64,000 nucleotides of DNA from Maratus speciosus (taxonomy: Eukaryota > Arthropoda > Arachnida > Araneae > Salticidae), in the NCBI GenBank assembly GCA_963932465.1, contig OZ010787.1, positions 29,826,087-29,890,086 on the forward strand, written 5' to 3'. The translations under genes were made by a program, and so were the position numbers. Below, one piece after another: positions 1-11,140 of the stretch (position 1 is the stretch's first letter; the number at the start of each line of letters is the position of its first letter). The notes beneath the pieces are model-generated. The model was not told where the DNA came from and did not search any database. It saw nothing but the letters and a program-made list of their open reading frames with translations.

Positions 1-82
1 CAAAATTCAGCTCCATGAGCGACTAAAGATTTAGAAAATGTACGCAGATGGTGGGTTTCCTGTAATATAGGGTAAAAGCACC

Positions 83-310
83 AATAGTCGGCCACTTAAG
101 CGCATTCTTTAAGTGTAATTTAAAAAAAGCAATACAACATTTTTAACAGTGACAAACGTTAATGTGTACTTTTCTTGTACTGTTTCAGCAATTGTTTTTA
201 AAAAACTGATTATAGTTTTTATTTATAAAAAGTTAAAAGTAGCAAAGGTCTAGTAGTCGGCCACTCAATTCTAGTGTTCGGCCATCACTGGACCAGTAGT
301 CGGCCACTTA
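83..310 (+). repeat. Subterminal repeats of the large TIR element
   Basis: The TIR core AGTMGTCGGCCACT recurs in the same direction near 84-97, 253-265, 272-285 and 295-309. A weaker copy lies near 5340 (AGTAGTCAACCACAT) and an inverted one at the right terminus. Repeated subterminal motifs are typical transposase-binding sites; no transposase is present to test this. Confidence 0.5.
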
Positions 311-559
311 AATGCTTTGTTATTTAAATAACTTAAAGTATAACTTTTATAAACAGAACAACATTTTAATGATAAAATGTGTTAATTTATTCTTTTCTTA
401 TAATGTTGCTGTAATAATTTAAAATATTATAATAGTATTTAACACTTTCCAACATAGTTTAAAAGTGTTTGTGAATTTGCATTGTCTTCAGTCTGTCCGA
501 GTTCTAACACTCGCAAATATACTCGAATCTCCATGAATTTTTTGTATGTTTTTGACGTT

Positions 560-1450
560 AACAATAGCATGTTCGCTATTGAAAATAAAGTGTGTAGCAT
601 TTATAGTTCATCTACAGGGAGGATTCAAAAGAAGAGAGCAAAAGAATTCCTTTACATAATAGTGTCATGGGATAAGCAGTTTGCAGCGCATTTTATTTCT
701 CTTATACTACATCAAATAGAATGAAATTGATATACAACATTACTGACGCTTACTACAAAATACTCGTTGTATAACATGATATGCATAGCATTTATCGTTC
801 ATTTACAGGGAAACACAAAAAATTCGAAAACAGTACTGTATCTTTCTATTAGCGATAATTGCTGTAAGTGTGATTTTGTTTATGACATGGGTTTTTAAGT
901 TTAACTAAACCTTAACTTACAATTACGGTGTGTATAACTGTTATAGATCATATACAAGGCTACACAAAAGAGTTTGTAAGCTTTGTGGAGTATCAGCGTG
1001 AATGGCTTAAAAGAGGCTTTTATGCTCTTTTAAGCTGAACTATATTTAGTATACTAAAAGATGTTTGTATAATATAAATAAAACAGATACTGGGCGACGC
1101 AAAGAACTGAATACATGACCTCCAGGGATAATAATGTGTGGAAGTATCATTTCAGTAGTTTTAACCACGTTTTAGCCTTAATTAAATTTTAGCTTAATAT
1201 GTGCGGCATATAAAAATCTATTGGTAATATACAGGGCTGTACAAAATAATTCAAGTAAGTTTCCGTATCGGGGTAGAAATTGTTGAAGGTAAATTTTCAA
1301 CCTGTTATGCATTTTCTTACTATACTAAGTTTTATCAAACTATGTATAGAATGATATGCAAATCTTTAGATTAAATACAGAACTGCGCAAAAGAATTGAA
1401 CTACTTTTTTGGTTAGGGACCATAATCTGGTTTTCAAAAGTATTATGCCT
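560..1450 (+). repeat. Degenerate ~147-bp tandem repeat
   Basis: A phrase of the form TTWTACAGGGCYGCACAAAAGA recurs, with its ACAGG core near 614, 805, 954, 1231 and 1377. The spacings are 191, 149, 277 and 146, so most steps are one or two units of about 147 bp. It is preceded each time by an AT-rich run with GCATATA/GCATTTAT. The copies are strongly diverged. The same phrase returns at 38860 and 39041. Confidence 0.4.
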
Positions 1451-1773
1451 TTTCTAAAACGTTTACGTTTTTTACGGTATGAAGCAGCTCAATTTCGTTG
1501 AAGAATTCTGCAAGTCATGGGAAATGCTTTTATAATCTATTCTTCATGCAAGATTTTTCATTCTTGTTTCATATAGAAAGTAAAGTTAAAAGTGCCAAAT
1601 TATCTAGTAGTGGGCCTTTCAAAATTTTTTTTTTAACCATCGTACCTGCGGGCAGAGAAAAAATTATTACGTCATCTTGTTTCAAAATGAAATTATGATG
1701 TAGGACAAGATTATTAAAAGAACATGAATGACTGATCTGTCGATGCATATCTTATTGTGATATCAGCAGTAGG

Positions 1774-2075
1774 GAGCGCCAAATCGTGATTTTAGCGTTA
1801 CTATCATATCGTCGAGTTTCGGGATGAAATTTTAATATGTTGCATGTCTCGACTAGTACAATGCAAATATTTCAGTTTATCTTGGGATTTCGTGGTTAGA
1901 TATTTGCAGAACGCGGCGCCAATGCTTCATTTTCGCGTTATTATCTCGTAATCGAGTTTCAAAATGTAATTTTAATAAGTTGCATATCTCGAATAGTACA
2001 TTACAAATATTACAGTCTGTCTCGTAGTATCTTTGAACAATATGAGCAGAATGAGGCGCCAGTTCTTATTTAAGG
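1774..2075 (+). repeat. Two-unit ~140-bp tandem repeat
   Basis: GGCGCCAAT-type blocks lie near 1774, 1914 and 2055. The block TCGAGTTTC...TTTTAATAWGTTGCATRTCTCGA occurs near 1812 and 1953. The period is about 140 bp with moderate divergence, just upstream of the 147-bp satellite. Confidence 0.5.
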
Positions 2076-2280
2076 GAAAATATGGTTTCTTGTTCAGTTA
2101 TTTTCCCCTATTCGATATTTTAAATACATGTGACAAAGCAACCGTTTGTTATCATTGTTATTTTAGTAGTTATCTTAATATTATAGATTTGTGATTTTAT
2201 ATAAACTGTCGTTTTGATATAATTATGCGATTTTATAAAAAAAAAAAAATTCTTCTTTTTTGCTATATTTTTTTGTGGTG

Positions 2281-4060
2281 AATGCATGGGCGCATAGCGT
2301 TCATCAAAACTAAAACTAATCTCTGGATGCAGCAACTTCATCGTGCAGCAGTCTCAAAAACGCAGTAATTCGCGAAAGTCTCTAATTCGCGAAAGCCACG
2401 ATTACGAACGAACGAAATTCGTTAACGCCGCAATCAGTAAAAAACGTATGAGATAATAGCACTCATGAAAACCAAAAAAAAAAAAATCACTGGGTGCAGC
2501 AACCTCGTCTTGCAGCAATCTCAAAAACGCAGTAATTCGCGAAAGCCACGATCACGAACGAACGAAATTCGTTAACGCCGCAATCAGTAATGAACGTATG
2601 AACGCACAGTGCTCATGAAAACAGAAAAAAACATCACTGTGTGCAGAAACATCGTAGGGCAGCAGTCTCTAAAACGCAGTAATTCGCGAAAGCCGCAATC
2701 ACAAGCGAACAAAATTCGTTAACGCCGTAATCAGTAACGAACGTATGAGCTAATAGCGCTCATGAAAACGGAAAAAAAATCACTGGGTGCAGCAACCTCG
2801 TCGTGCAGCAGTTTCTAAAACGCAGTAATTCGCGAAAGCCACGGTCAAGAACGAACGAAATTCGTTAACGTCGCATTCCGTAACAACGTATGAATCCATA
2901 GTCTTCATGAAAACCGAAAAAAACATCACTGGGTGCAGAAAGCTCGTCGTGCGGAAGTCTGTAAAATGCAGTAATTCGCGAAAGCCGTAATCACAAACGA
3001 ACGAAATTCGTTAACGCCGTAATCTTTAACGAACTTATGAGCTAATAGCGCTCATGAAAACAGAAAAAAATCACTGGGTGAAGTAACCTCGTCGTGCAGC
3101 AGTCTCTATAACGCAGTAATTTGCGAAAGTCACGATCACGAACGAACGAAATTCGTTAACATCGAGATCAATAACGAACGTATAAACGCATAGCGTTCAT
3201 GAAAACCGAAAACAAAAATCACTGGGTGCAGAAACCTCGTCGTGCAGCAGCATTTAAAACGCAGTAATTCGCGAAAGCCACGATCACGAACAAACGAAAT
3301 TCGTTACCACCACAATCAGTAACGAACGCATGAGCGCAAAGTGCTCATCAAAACCGAAAAAAAATTACTGGATGCAGCAACCTCGTCGTGTATCAGTCTC
3401 AAAAGGCACTAAATTCGCGAAAGCCGCAAACACAAACGAACGAAATTCGTTAACATCGCGATAAGTTACGAACGTATGAGAGCGTAGCGCTCATGAAAAC
3501 AAAAAAAAAATATCACTGGATGCAGCAACCTCGTCGAGCAGCAGTCTATAAAACGCAATTATTCGCGAAAGCTACGATCACGAACCAACGAAATTTGTTA
3601 ACGTCGCAATCATTAACGAACGTATGAGCGCATAGCGCTCATGAAAACCAAAAAGAACATCACTGGATGCAGCAAACTCGTCGTGCAGCAGTCTCGAAAA
3701 CGTAAAAATTCGTGAAAGCCACAATCAGAAACGAATGAAATTTGTTAACGCAGCAATCAGTTACGAGCGTATGAGCGTATAGCGCTCTTGAAAACCGAAA
3801 AAAAAAATCACTGGGTGCAACAACCTCGTCGTGCAACTGTCTCAAAAAAGCAGAATTTCGCGAAAGCCGCGATCTCAAACGAACGAAATTCGTTAACGCC
3901 GCAAACACTAATGAACGAATGAGCGCATAGCACTCATAAAAACAAAAAAAAATTTCACTGGATGCAGCAGTCTCAAAAACGTACGAAATTCGCGAAATCC
4001 GCGATCTCAAACGAATGACATTCGTGAACGTTGCAGTCACTGACGAACGTAAGAGTGCAT
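2281..4060 (+). repeat. 147-bp satellite array, about 12 units
   Basis: The unit start CACTGGGTGCAGCAACCTCG (or a close variant) is at 2488, 2635, 2781, 2927, 3072, 3220, 3366, 3514, 3661, 3809 and 3956, with a first unit near 2321. Every step is 145-148 bp. Each unit holds AATTCGCGAAAGCC, the inverted repeat CGAACGAAATTCGTTAACG, a CATAGCGCTCATGAAAAC block and a short A-run before the next CACTGG. Units are similar but not identical. The open frame of 126 codons on the minus strand across this array is a by-product of the repeat. Confidence 0.9.
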
Positions 4061-4385
4061 ATCAATTTCATTTAACTTGTGCATGAATAATATTTATAAG
4101 TCTTTTTACCCGACTGCCAAGAAGTAAGTGGATTTCTTTATACCCTCCAAACATCCCAACGGCTGGGTGAATTTTAATGAATGAGGTCTCTAGCGATTCG
4201 TCTTAACCGTCCGATGGTTATAGTCTAGGTATTGTGTTTATCAATTCAAAATTGCGGCCGTAAAATAAAAAATGGCGGTAGAGACGAAATTTTTTTTTCG
4301 CACCCTATTGAGTGGCATACCATTAGATAGGTCTTTCAAAATGAAGACGATGTTTCATTGACTATTTTACAGTCAGAAGCTCCGT

Positions 4386-4593
4386 TTAACCCTAGAACTA
4401 CCGAAAATTTTACTCAAGTTTTATAAAAATTTTGCACATCAGAATTCTTATTTAAAACTATGGAACTTATTTACTTAACTCATTATTGTCTGGTTTACAC
4501 ATTTAGTTTATTTTAAAGAAATTTCTGGTTAGAATAAATATTTCGAATGTACCCATCGGGCCCATTGGACCCGTCTGGTAGACGGAGGGTTAA
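4386..4593 (+). mobile_element. TTAA MITE, family K copy 1
   Basis: Flanked by TTAA at 4386-4389 and 4590-4593. The left end is CCCTAGAACTACCG; the right end read inwards is CCCTCCGTCTACCAGACG. The right end forms a hairpin, CCGTCT GGT AGACGG, next to the TIR. A sister copy is at 53060-53260. The left TIR matches the end of the piggyBac pseudoelement at 31639-31652 at 12 of 14 positions. It sits inside the large TIR element. Confidence 0.75.
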
Positions 4594-5930
4594 ATATGAC
4601 ACAACCTGTAAGACGTGCAGGTAGGATCTCTAGCTTGACTGCAACTCTAACCATCATAGACATCTATAGACCTCATCAAAACAGTGTTTATAGATAGGAA
4701 CTAACAATTAAACACAACTTAAAAGTCATCCATACAAGTAAATAGAAAAAAATAGGTAAGTAATATAAAAATAGTTTCACATAGATGGGAAATAATTAAT
4801 TAGTTCGCTTTTTACGCAGTCGGGTTTTTTGATTTTTTAAATTACATTTTTACTTGTTCTCATTTTTTATGAAGTCTAAACACTATGAAGTTTAAAAATG
4901 CAACACTAAAGTAAATAATAATGACATCGTATAAGCCAGGGCAAAGTGCAAGGGAATTTCTTGGGCGCATTTGTGATAAGACCCATTTTGAGGGCCGCGA
5001 TTTAGACGCTATTTTATTACCCAACAGGTGGGTAATAACGCTTAATAGCATTGGTCAAGAAATCATGCCACTATATTTTATGAATAGCTATCTGCTAAAA
5101 TAGTCTTTCTTGTGTACATAATCAATAAGTTACTGTATCAAATTCTATATTTGTTTGGGGAAAAAAAATCTAAAACTAAGCCGTAAAAATTGGTAGAATT
5201 TTAACGTGGCGTTATTACCCCAGAACACCTTATATATAGTGTACATAAAATAAAATGCAAGTAAAAGGTTATATATATCTCACATTGCGATAATCAAATT
5301 ATTAAAAGTAGAATCAAAAAAGTGAAATAGCCTTTAGCCAGTAGTCAACCACATTAAAATAAATTAATACAAACACACTTATTGAATTATGATACTGAAA
5401 AACATTAGTTTATTAAACTTTTTACTAGTAGAGTCTTCTAATTTTAGAAAATAATAAAAAATAAATGAATACTACTCTTTTAAAAATTTTGTCACCAGTT
5501 AACAAAAAAAATAGCAAAAACGGTTATTTGACCGCAACCAAATAAAATATGGCTGATTTCTAACGCAATAAAAATACCCACAATTCTTTGCTGATGGCTT
5601 ATGACGTATAAAGGATTGCTAAATATAGGGGGATTGTAATATTTCATTTGAAATCAAAAATAAGCAATTCATAACGTATTTTATCTCAAAGTGGCCGACT
5701 ACTGGTGCATTTACACTATGACGTCCTACTAAAAGCCCGCGTATGTGGATTATCACCCCGTCCACAAGATGGCGCAACTGTGTTAATTTACGCTCGATTC
5801 CAGTATTAAGTTTGTACATTACTTAAATCGCTTTGATTGGAACATTTGGCGGACATAAAATAATAACATTCTCTCTAAGATAATTGTTGTGCACAAAAAC
5901 CGGAGACTTGGCAACTCTGAATATAAGATT

Positions 5931-6098
5931 CAGCGGCGCAGCCATGGTGAGGGTTTTGAAGCTCAATATATCGGTAGTTTAATATAGTGAAATTTGTATA
6001 ATTTAACTACAAAATTTTTTGTTTAAATAACGCGAAGAAAACTCTTAGAAAAAAGTGGTATCCAATGCCTCTAAAACCCCAACCTGGCTATGGCACTG
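5931..6098 (+). mobile_element. hAT-like MITE (CAGYGGCGYAGCCATGG ends)
   Basis: Starts CAGCGGCGCAGCCATGG and ends, read inwards from the right, with CAGTGCCATAGCCAGG. It is homologous along its length to 43209-43379: both carry a GAAAACT...GTGGTRTCCAATGC block before the right end. CAGTGGCGTAGCC-type ends are common in hAT non-autonomous elements. I do not see an 8-bp target duplication, so the hAT call rests on the ends only. Confidence 0.5.
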
Positions 6099-7745
6099 AT
6101 CAGAATTGTGATCATATTGAACCACATTTGTAATTTACATTAAACGTTATTTTTTATTGTTCGGAAATTTTGTGTTTCAGTTTCAGTTGGAAATTACTTA
6201 GTATTTTCTCACAAATCTTACTCCTGCAACTCCACATTTTCCGCTGTTGGTAAATTTTCTTAATTTTTTTTCCATAAAAATAAAAAAAAAACATGCTTCA
6301 CTGTGTACGTTGTTACCGCCGTGGTTAAATTCCAACAGTAAATTTTAATAGATTTTTCGGCCTTATTTCAACGCTTTATCCATGAAGATTGTTGTCATAA
6401 ATAAGACAAAAATTTCTAATAACTTTGTTTGCGGAATTTTCACCGGCGTTAATTAGGCCATGATTTAATGTAAACAAACAACGGCTACAATCTTGTCTTG
6501 GAGACTGCAATTTCAACCGGTAAAAACTACGCTATCTGACTCAGCCTTTTTTTTAAAACTCCATTGTGGTGTTACATTTAGACAAATAGATTACCTGCTA
6601 GAGGGCTCAAAGTACTTACATTTATTATGGCAATCCGGGACTACAATTAGTGTACAGTCAGCAAAAATAGGAGATTAATCTCTATTAATGATATACGGGG
6701 CACGGGACTCATTTATGCGTCATTATTAAAACCATCGTCAAAAAATTCTAAATAATCCCCAGAAAGTTTGAATAGTAATTTTTGATTATTATTCTGCTGG
6801 ATGCTTTGCGAATAAATTAACGGGAAATTAGTGTTAAAAATATCTGGTGTGAACTCGAAATTTCTGAATAAACAACCGGCATATTTGACAACGTTGCCAG
6901 TGTTAACTCGTATCCTCCCAATCATTGTACACAAATGTGGCTGGTGCTAGTTAATTAGTAATAACGTATAGAAATAAATTATATAAGGGAGAGATGGCAA
7001 ATGTAAGCATGGGGCAGATATATGCACAATTTTTAATAGCTATTTTAGGTTTTGTTTTTTAGTTTTTTTTTTTTTCAAAAACATTACCAAAGATGGAAAT
7101 ACCTGTAGGCATATGATGATAATTTTTTGCAGTTCTTTACCCTTTTGTTTGTCTTTAGCAGCCAAAACATAGTTTGTAGATCTCAAAAGTAAAATATCAG
7201 TTCCAAGTTCGTAAGTGTTTAACTTAATTTATTTATTTATTTGAATTTAACTGTCTTGACATATACTATGAATACTAATAAATATTTTTGATAAAAATCT
7301 TTTTTTTTTCTAAAATATAGAAATGTTAATTATTTATCAATTTATCTCTAGAGCCATGTGGGGCACTTGTGAACAGACTAGTTGGAGCAGACATGAACAG
7401 TATAAGTGCACCAATATACATACTGTTATTCTGCTTCTTTTAGTTAAATTCATGAGAAAGAATGTCTGTTCCGAAACCTATAATGTTCCTGAAATAGAAA
7501 AATTTCCATCATACAAAAAGTGATGTTGTATTGCAATTTCCACAATCACATCTGTTAGAAAGTACACAAAAATCTACAAATTAGGTTACGTTCAATTGTA
7601 ATTTGAATAAGTCTAATTTTTTCAAAAATGCAATAAGTGATGTGTATTATTTAAGTAAATGGTTTACAATAATACTTTTTTATCCATTGTTAATATAAAA
7701 ATTACTATGTTAAACAATTTTGCAATATTTTTTTCTATTTCATTT
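6099..7745. other. AT-rich sequence with no supported feature
   Basis: Short open frames here have no recognisable domain, no consistent codon bias and no splice context that I can defend. Homopolymer A and T runs are frequent. No repeat shared with the rest of the window was noticed. Confidence 0.5.
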
Positions 7746-7754
7746 GTTCGAACA

Positions 7755-8301
7755 ATGGAGTTATGAATAAAGAGGAGGAGACATAATAGAACTGGTAGAT
7801 ATCTACCAGTTGCGAGTGAAGTAACTGAGGAGATTGTCACAAGACGGCGGCTGTTTTTTATTTAATCGGATCTTCAGTTTCTGATTACCACCAGGGCAAA
7901 CGTCCCACCGGTGAAATTTAACAGAAAATTTCGTCTTAATTAAGCGTCTTATTCACGAAATGTTTTCTCAAAAATGTCGTAAAAATTTCTATTTGTTTTT
8001 ACTGGTGTGAGTATGTCTTGTAAAACTGCCAGTTTTCTTCCCTGGTTGTCACAATATGGCGGAAACGCAGGGCCTAACTACCGCCAAAGTAAACTCCTAC
8101 CAGTAAAAATAAAAATCTGTTTCTACCATTATTTATGACTGAAATTTTGTAATAATCAGGCGCTTAAATAAGTTGAAAATTTGTATATAAATCTACTGGT
8201 GGAAGTTTCCACTGGCGGTAAACAACTCCTGCGATAGCGGTTACAGTTGAAGCTTCACTATTTTAAGGCTATGTCAGTTCCTCTTTATTAATAGTTCCAT
8301 G
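7755..8301 (+). mobile_element. Mutator-like MITE copy 1, 9-bp target duplication
   Basis: The 547-bp element has ends ATGGAGTTATGAATAAAGAG and, read from the right, CATGGAACTATTAATAAAGA. The 9-bp GTTCGAACA is directly repeated at 7746-7754 and 8302-8310. Copies at 22131-22671 (opposite orientation, also a 9-bp duplication) and 50130-52145 (nested into) define the boundaries. A 9-bp duplication is characteristic of Mutator-like elements; no transposase is present, so the superfamily is inferred. Confidence 0.8.
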
Positions 8302-8640
8302 GTTCGAACATGCAATGATGGATTACTTCCATCCCTAAAGCATCAGCTATGTATATGATAATTTGAATGGAGATAGATATCAGTAACATTTTAAAAAAGT
8401 GAAATTTTCAAATTGATAACTAATATGATTCTTTGGTATGGGGTCAGAACAGCTTTGTATTTACTTATTTTTATTTTATAATCCTTTGCTTAAACAAACC
8501 ACCTAGAAACTAGAGAAATATATATATATATTTGTCTTTGTGGTAAACTGCAAAGATAATATAGCTAATGATTATGATGAAAAATTAATAACAGAATTAA
8601 AAATATGTCAAAGGATACATTTCTCATGTGCTCACATGTG

Positions 8641-9064
8641 CCCCACGTGTGTTTGCAACTACTTCACCAGTGAGGCACATGTGAAATACTTTTTGAATTT
8701 ATAAAACTATTTAAAACAGTAAGTGTACTATATAGGTGATATTAAAAAAAATGACCATGTGTAAGAAAAAGTTATGTTTACTATATTGATTGGTTTTTGC
8801 ACATAGGAATTAACCAAATTATGAGGAAAAGCTAAAATTATGTGAATTGTGCCCTTCGTGTGTTTACAGTTACTGCACCAGTAAGGCACATATGAACAAA
8901 GTTTTGAATTTTTAAAATTGTTTAAAACAGTATGTGTACTATATTGGCGATATAAAAAAATGTCATGTGTAAGAAAAAGTTATGTTTACTATATTGAGTA
9001 GTTTTTGCATGTAGGAATTAATCCAATTATGAGGAAAAGATATAATTATATGAATTATTCACAT
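8641..9064 (+). repeat. Two tandem units of ~208 bp
   Basis: The block AAGAAAAAGTTATGTTTACT occurs at 8763 and 8971. The lead-in CCCACGTGTGTTTGCAACTA resembles CCTTCGTGTGTTTACAGTTA 210 bp later. Divergence is moderate; it is a local duplication with no coding content. Confidence 0.8.
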
Positions 9065-9431
9065 GTAGCCCCCTATCCCATACTGAATTTTGATTAGGGG
9101 TACCGAAATCTAGGTACAGAAAGTAAAACAAACTTTAAATGGTATCTAATTCCAAACGAGAAAACATTCGTTAATGTACTTCAGGAATTACCCAGGTTTA
9201 AAGTTTTGACCAACAAATGTTAAATTCACTTTAACCACTTGCGAAACAGATTGCAATGTAGATTGTTCTTTATTCACAACTTAAAAACTGCGCAAATGAA
9301 AAGCTGTAATTTCCGATTTTCAAATTTGAAACTTTATAAATCGATTTTTGTTAAAACATTTGTGGTTCAAGATTGATTTTTCTTCCGAAAAATATTTCTT
9401 GAAAAGTACATAAATTTTAACATACAAATTT

Positions 9432-10164
9432 TTAACCCTTAAATGCGCGATTATTTATTTTGTTTCGAAAAAATTATACATGATTCTCTGAAAAGTTTAC
9501 TACACTGGTAAAAATAATGAAAAAAAAAATCAGAGATACATTTTTTATATAAAACGTATATCTTTTCTTCTATTGCACATCTGTAATACAAATAAGAACT
9601 GCTGTCGTGTGGCTGTTTTACGCTATAATAATGCAAATTAGTAAATACTTTACTAAGTATGCCTCCAAATACCTTATTTTACATAACTATTAATGTTATA
9701 AAACTTAATCTTTAACCCATTAATTCCCATAATAGAATACGATCTAGAAATTACATAGTTTAGAGAATTTGACTTTACCCCAGAAAGTTTCAATGGTAAA
9801 TTTCGCTTTATTTAAATACGGAATGTCTGTTTTTTAATTAAAGCAAACATTGCTATCTTAATTTTCTGGTGCAAATTAGGTATATACGAATAAAAAATAT
9901 CTATTAACACCTTGAGGGGCGGTGGGATAAAATATATCCCACCTAATTTAAACGAGATTCTCACCAGAAAATTTTGACTAAATTTTATATCTTTAACTTT
10001 GGAGGAAAATCGCTGAAAAATTGCTTTTCCTTATTTAAAAATAAAATTTTTCGATTATTCTGGTGAGAATTCGATATTTAGAAATATTTTTGCTTGCCCT
10101 TCAAGGGGTTAAATTCAAAACACTGTTCTTTGCATATATGCAAAGCTGCGCACTAAAGGGTTAA
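9432..10164 (+). mobile_element. TTAA MITE, family A copy 1 (interrupted)
   Basis: TTAA lies at both ends, with TIRs CCCTTAAATGCGCG on the left and CCCTTTAGTGCGCAGC read from the right. Just inside the right TIR is the perfect palindrome CTTTGCATATATGCAAAG. The core TTTCTGGTGTGAATTAGG and a TCAGAGATACATTTTT block are shared with the other A copies. A second TTAA element (9904-10112) is inserted in it. Confidence 0.85.
9904..10112 (+). mobile_element. TTAA MITE, family I, nested in family A
   Basis: TTAA is duplicated at 9904-9907 and 10109-10112. Ends are CACCTTGAGGGGCGGTGGG and, from the right, CCCCTTGAAGGGCAAGC. A near-palindrome GGTGGGATAAAATATATCCC lies just inside the left end. Other A copies, for example 28454-28470, show the uninterrupted site CTATTAAATTC, proving insertion at TTAA. 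Confidence 0.85.
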
Positions 10165-10957
10165 CGGAAATCTATTTAGAGAAGCTTCAAATTTGCGAAT
10201 CTGAAATCATATCTCATTCCACCAAGTCGATTTTGAGTTATATTTAAAAAATCTATCCGCATTTAAATCTATTTTCGAACGAAATAGAATTTACCATTGG
10301 GTAATTAAAACTTTAAGATTTTATAATTCCAAACTTTTTGACCGAATGAGGACCCGATTGCTATACGAACATTCCCTTTAACCGGCAGGCTCGGATTTTT
10401 CCGTTTCTAGAAATCATGTTAAAATGGCTGTGGACAAAAATATTTTAAAAAGAGTTTTATTTTGAACCATATAGAGAAAGAAGTGATATTAAAGATATTA
10501 TAGCATCAAACTGCGATTGATAAATATATTTATTCTGGAATTTACAAGCATTCTTATAAAAATACTGGAAATTCCTCGGACGGTGAAATGGTTAATTTAC
10601 ATGAACTTTTAAAAATGATGTCAAAAGCGATTCTTCCTATTCACCATTCTAAATTTTGTTAAAATTTCTGTATGAAGAGGACACAATAATCAGAAATGAA
10701 GAATACCAAATATTATAGACATTGTTAATCAACGATTTCAGCAGCCATATTTTTACACAATGATTTGTAGCAGAGTTAGTACGAGTGATCATTATTTTTT
10801 TCCCTGGACATCATCAAATTCTAATAAATGGGTTGGTGTAGTCAATATAATTATTATACTATCTTGATATCTTCATTAAAGATTACTTCTTTTACTCTTT
10901 ATTACTTTGCATAATAAAAGAGAAACGGTTCAGTAAAAAAACGATATGGATCATTCA
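10165..10957. other. AT-rich, no supported feature
   Basis: No domain-bearing frame, TIR pair or repeat shared elsewhere in the window was seen. Confidence 0.4.
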
Positions 10958-11140
10958 CAGGGTTCGTACGGGTACCGTTATTTTCAAGGCGAAATATCAG
11001 AATTTTTTTTATCTATTATTATAATAAATCTTGTTTAAACGGATGAAATTTCGCCTCATTTAAGGAGAGACTTTCCATAAGAAAATACTGGTACCGAGAA
11101 ATTTCTTAGTCTGGAAATTCAAGGACCCGTACGAAACCTG
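10958..11140 (+). mobile_element. MITE with CAGGGTTCGTACG ends, copy 1
   Basis: The left end is CAGGGTTCGTACGGGTACC; read inwards from the right it is CAGGTTTCGTACGGGTCC. A 5-bp direct repeat ATTCA flanks it (10953-10957, 11141-11145). Related copies are at 31129-31304 and 36281-36452. Its superfamily is not recognised. Confidence 0.65.

Larger units (their letters stand above)
68..5718. mobile_element. Large non-autonomous DNA element with ~30-bp TIRs, satellite-filled
   Basis: The left end reads TAGGGTAAAAGCACCAATAG and then TCGGCCACTT. The reverse complement of the right end reads TAGTGTAAATGCACCAGTAG and then TCGGCCACTT, so about 30 bp of imperfect TIR is visible at 68-100 and 5687-5718. 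A TA dinucleotide lies at each end and could be the target duplication. Nothing inside codes for a transposase. The interior is AT-rich spacer plus three tandem arrays (about 560-1450, 1774-2075, 2281-4060) and one TTAA MITE. The superfamily is not recognised; a TA target would suit Tc1/mariner/pogo-type elements, but this is inference. Confidence 0.6.

Noticed and set aside
560..1450. Recurring TTTACAGG phrases as splice acceptors of a gene with repeated exons.
   Set aside because: The phrase recurs as part of a degenerate ~147-bp repeat, no open frames follow, and no donor sites are placed consistently.
3660..4040. A 126-codon frame on the minus strand.
   Set aside because: It runs across the 147-bp satellite, so its apparent internal repeats come from the DNA repeat.
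2281..4060. A CRISPR array.
   Set aside because: Whole 147-bp units repeat head to tail without unique spacers, in a eukaryotic transposon context.
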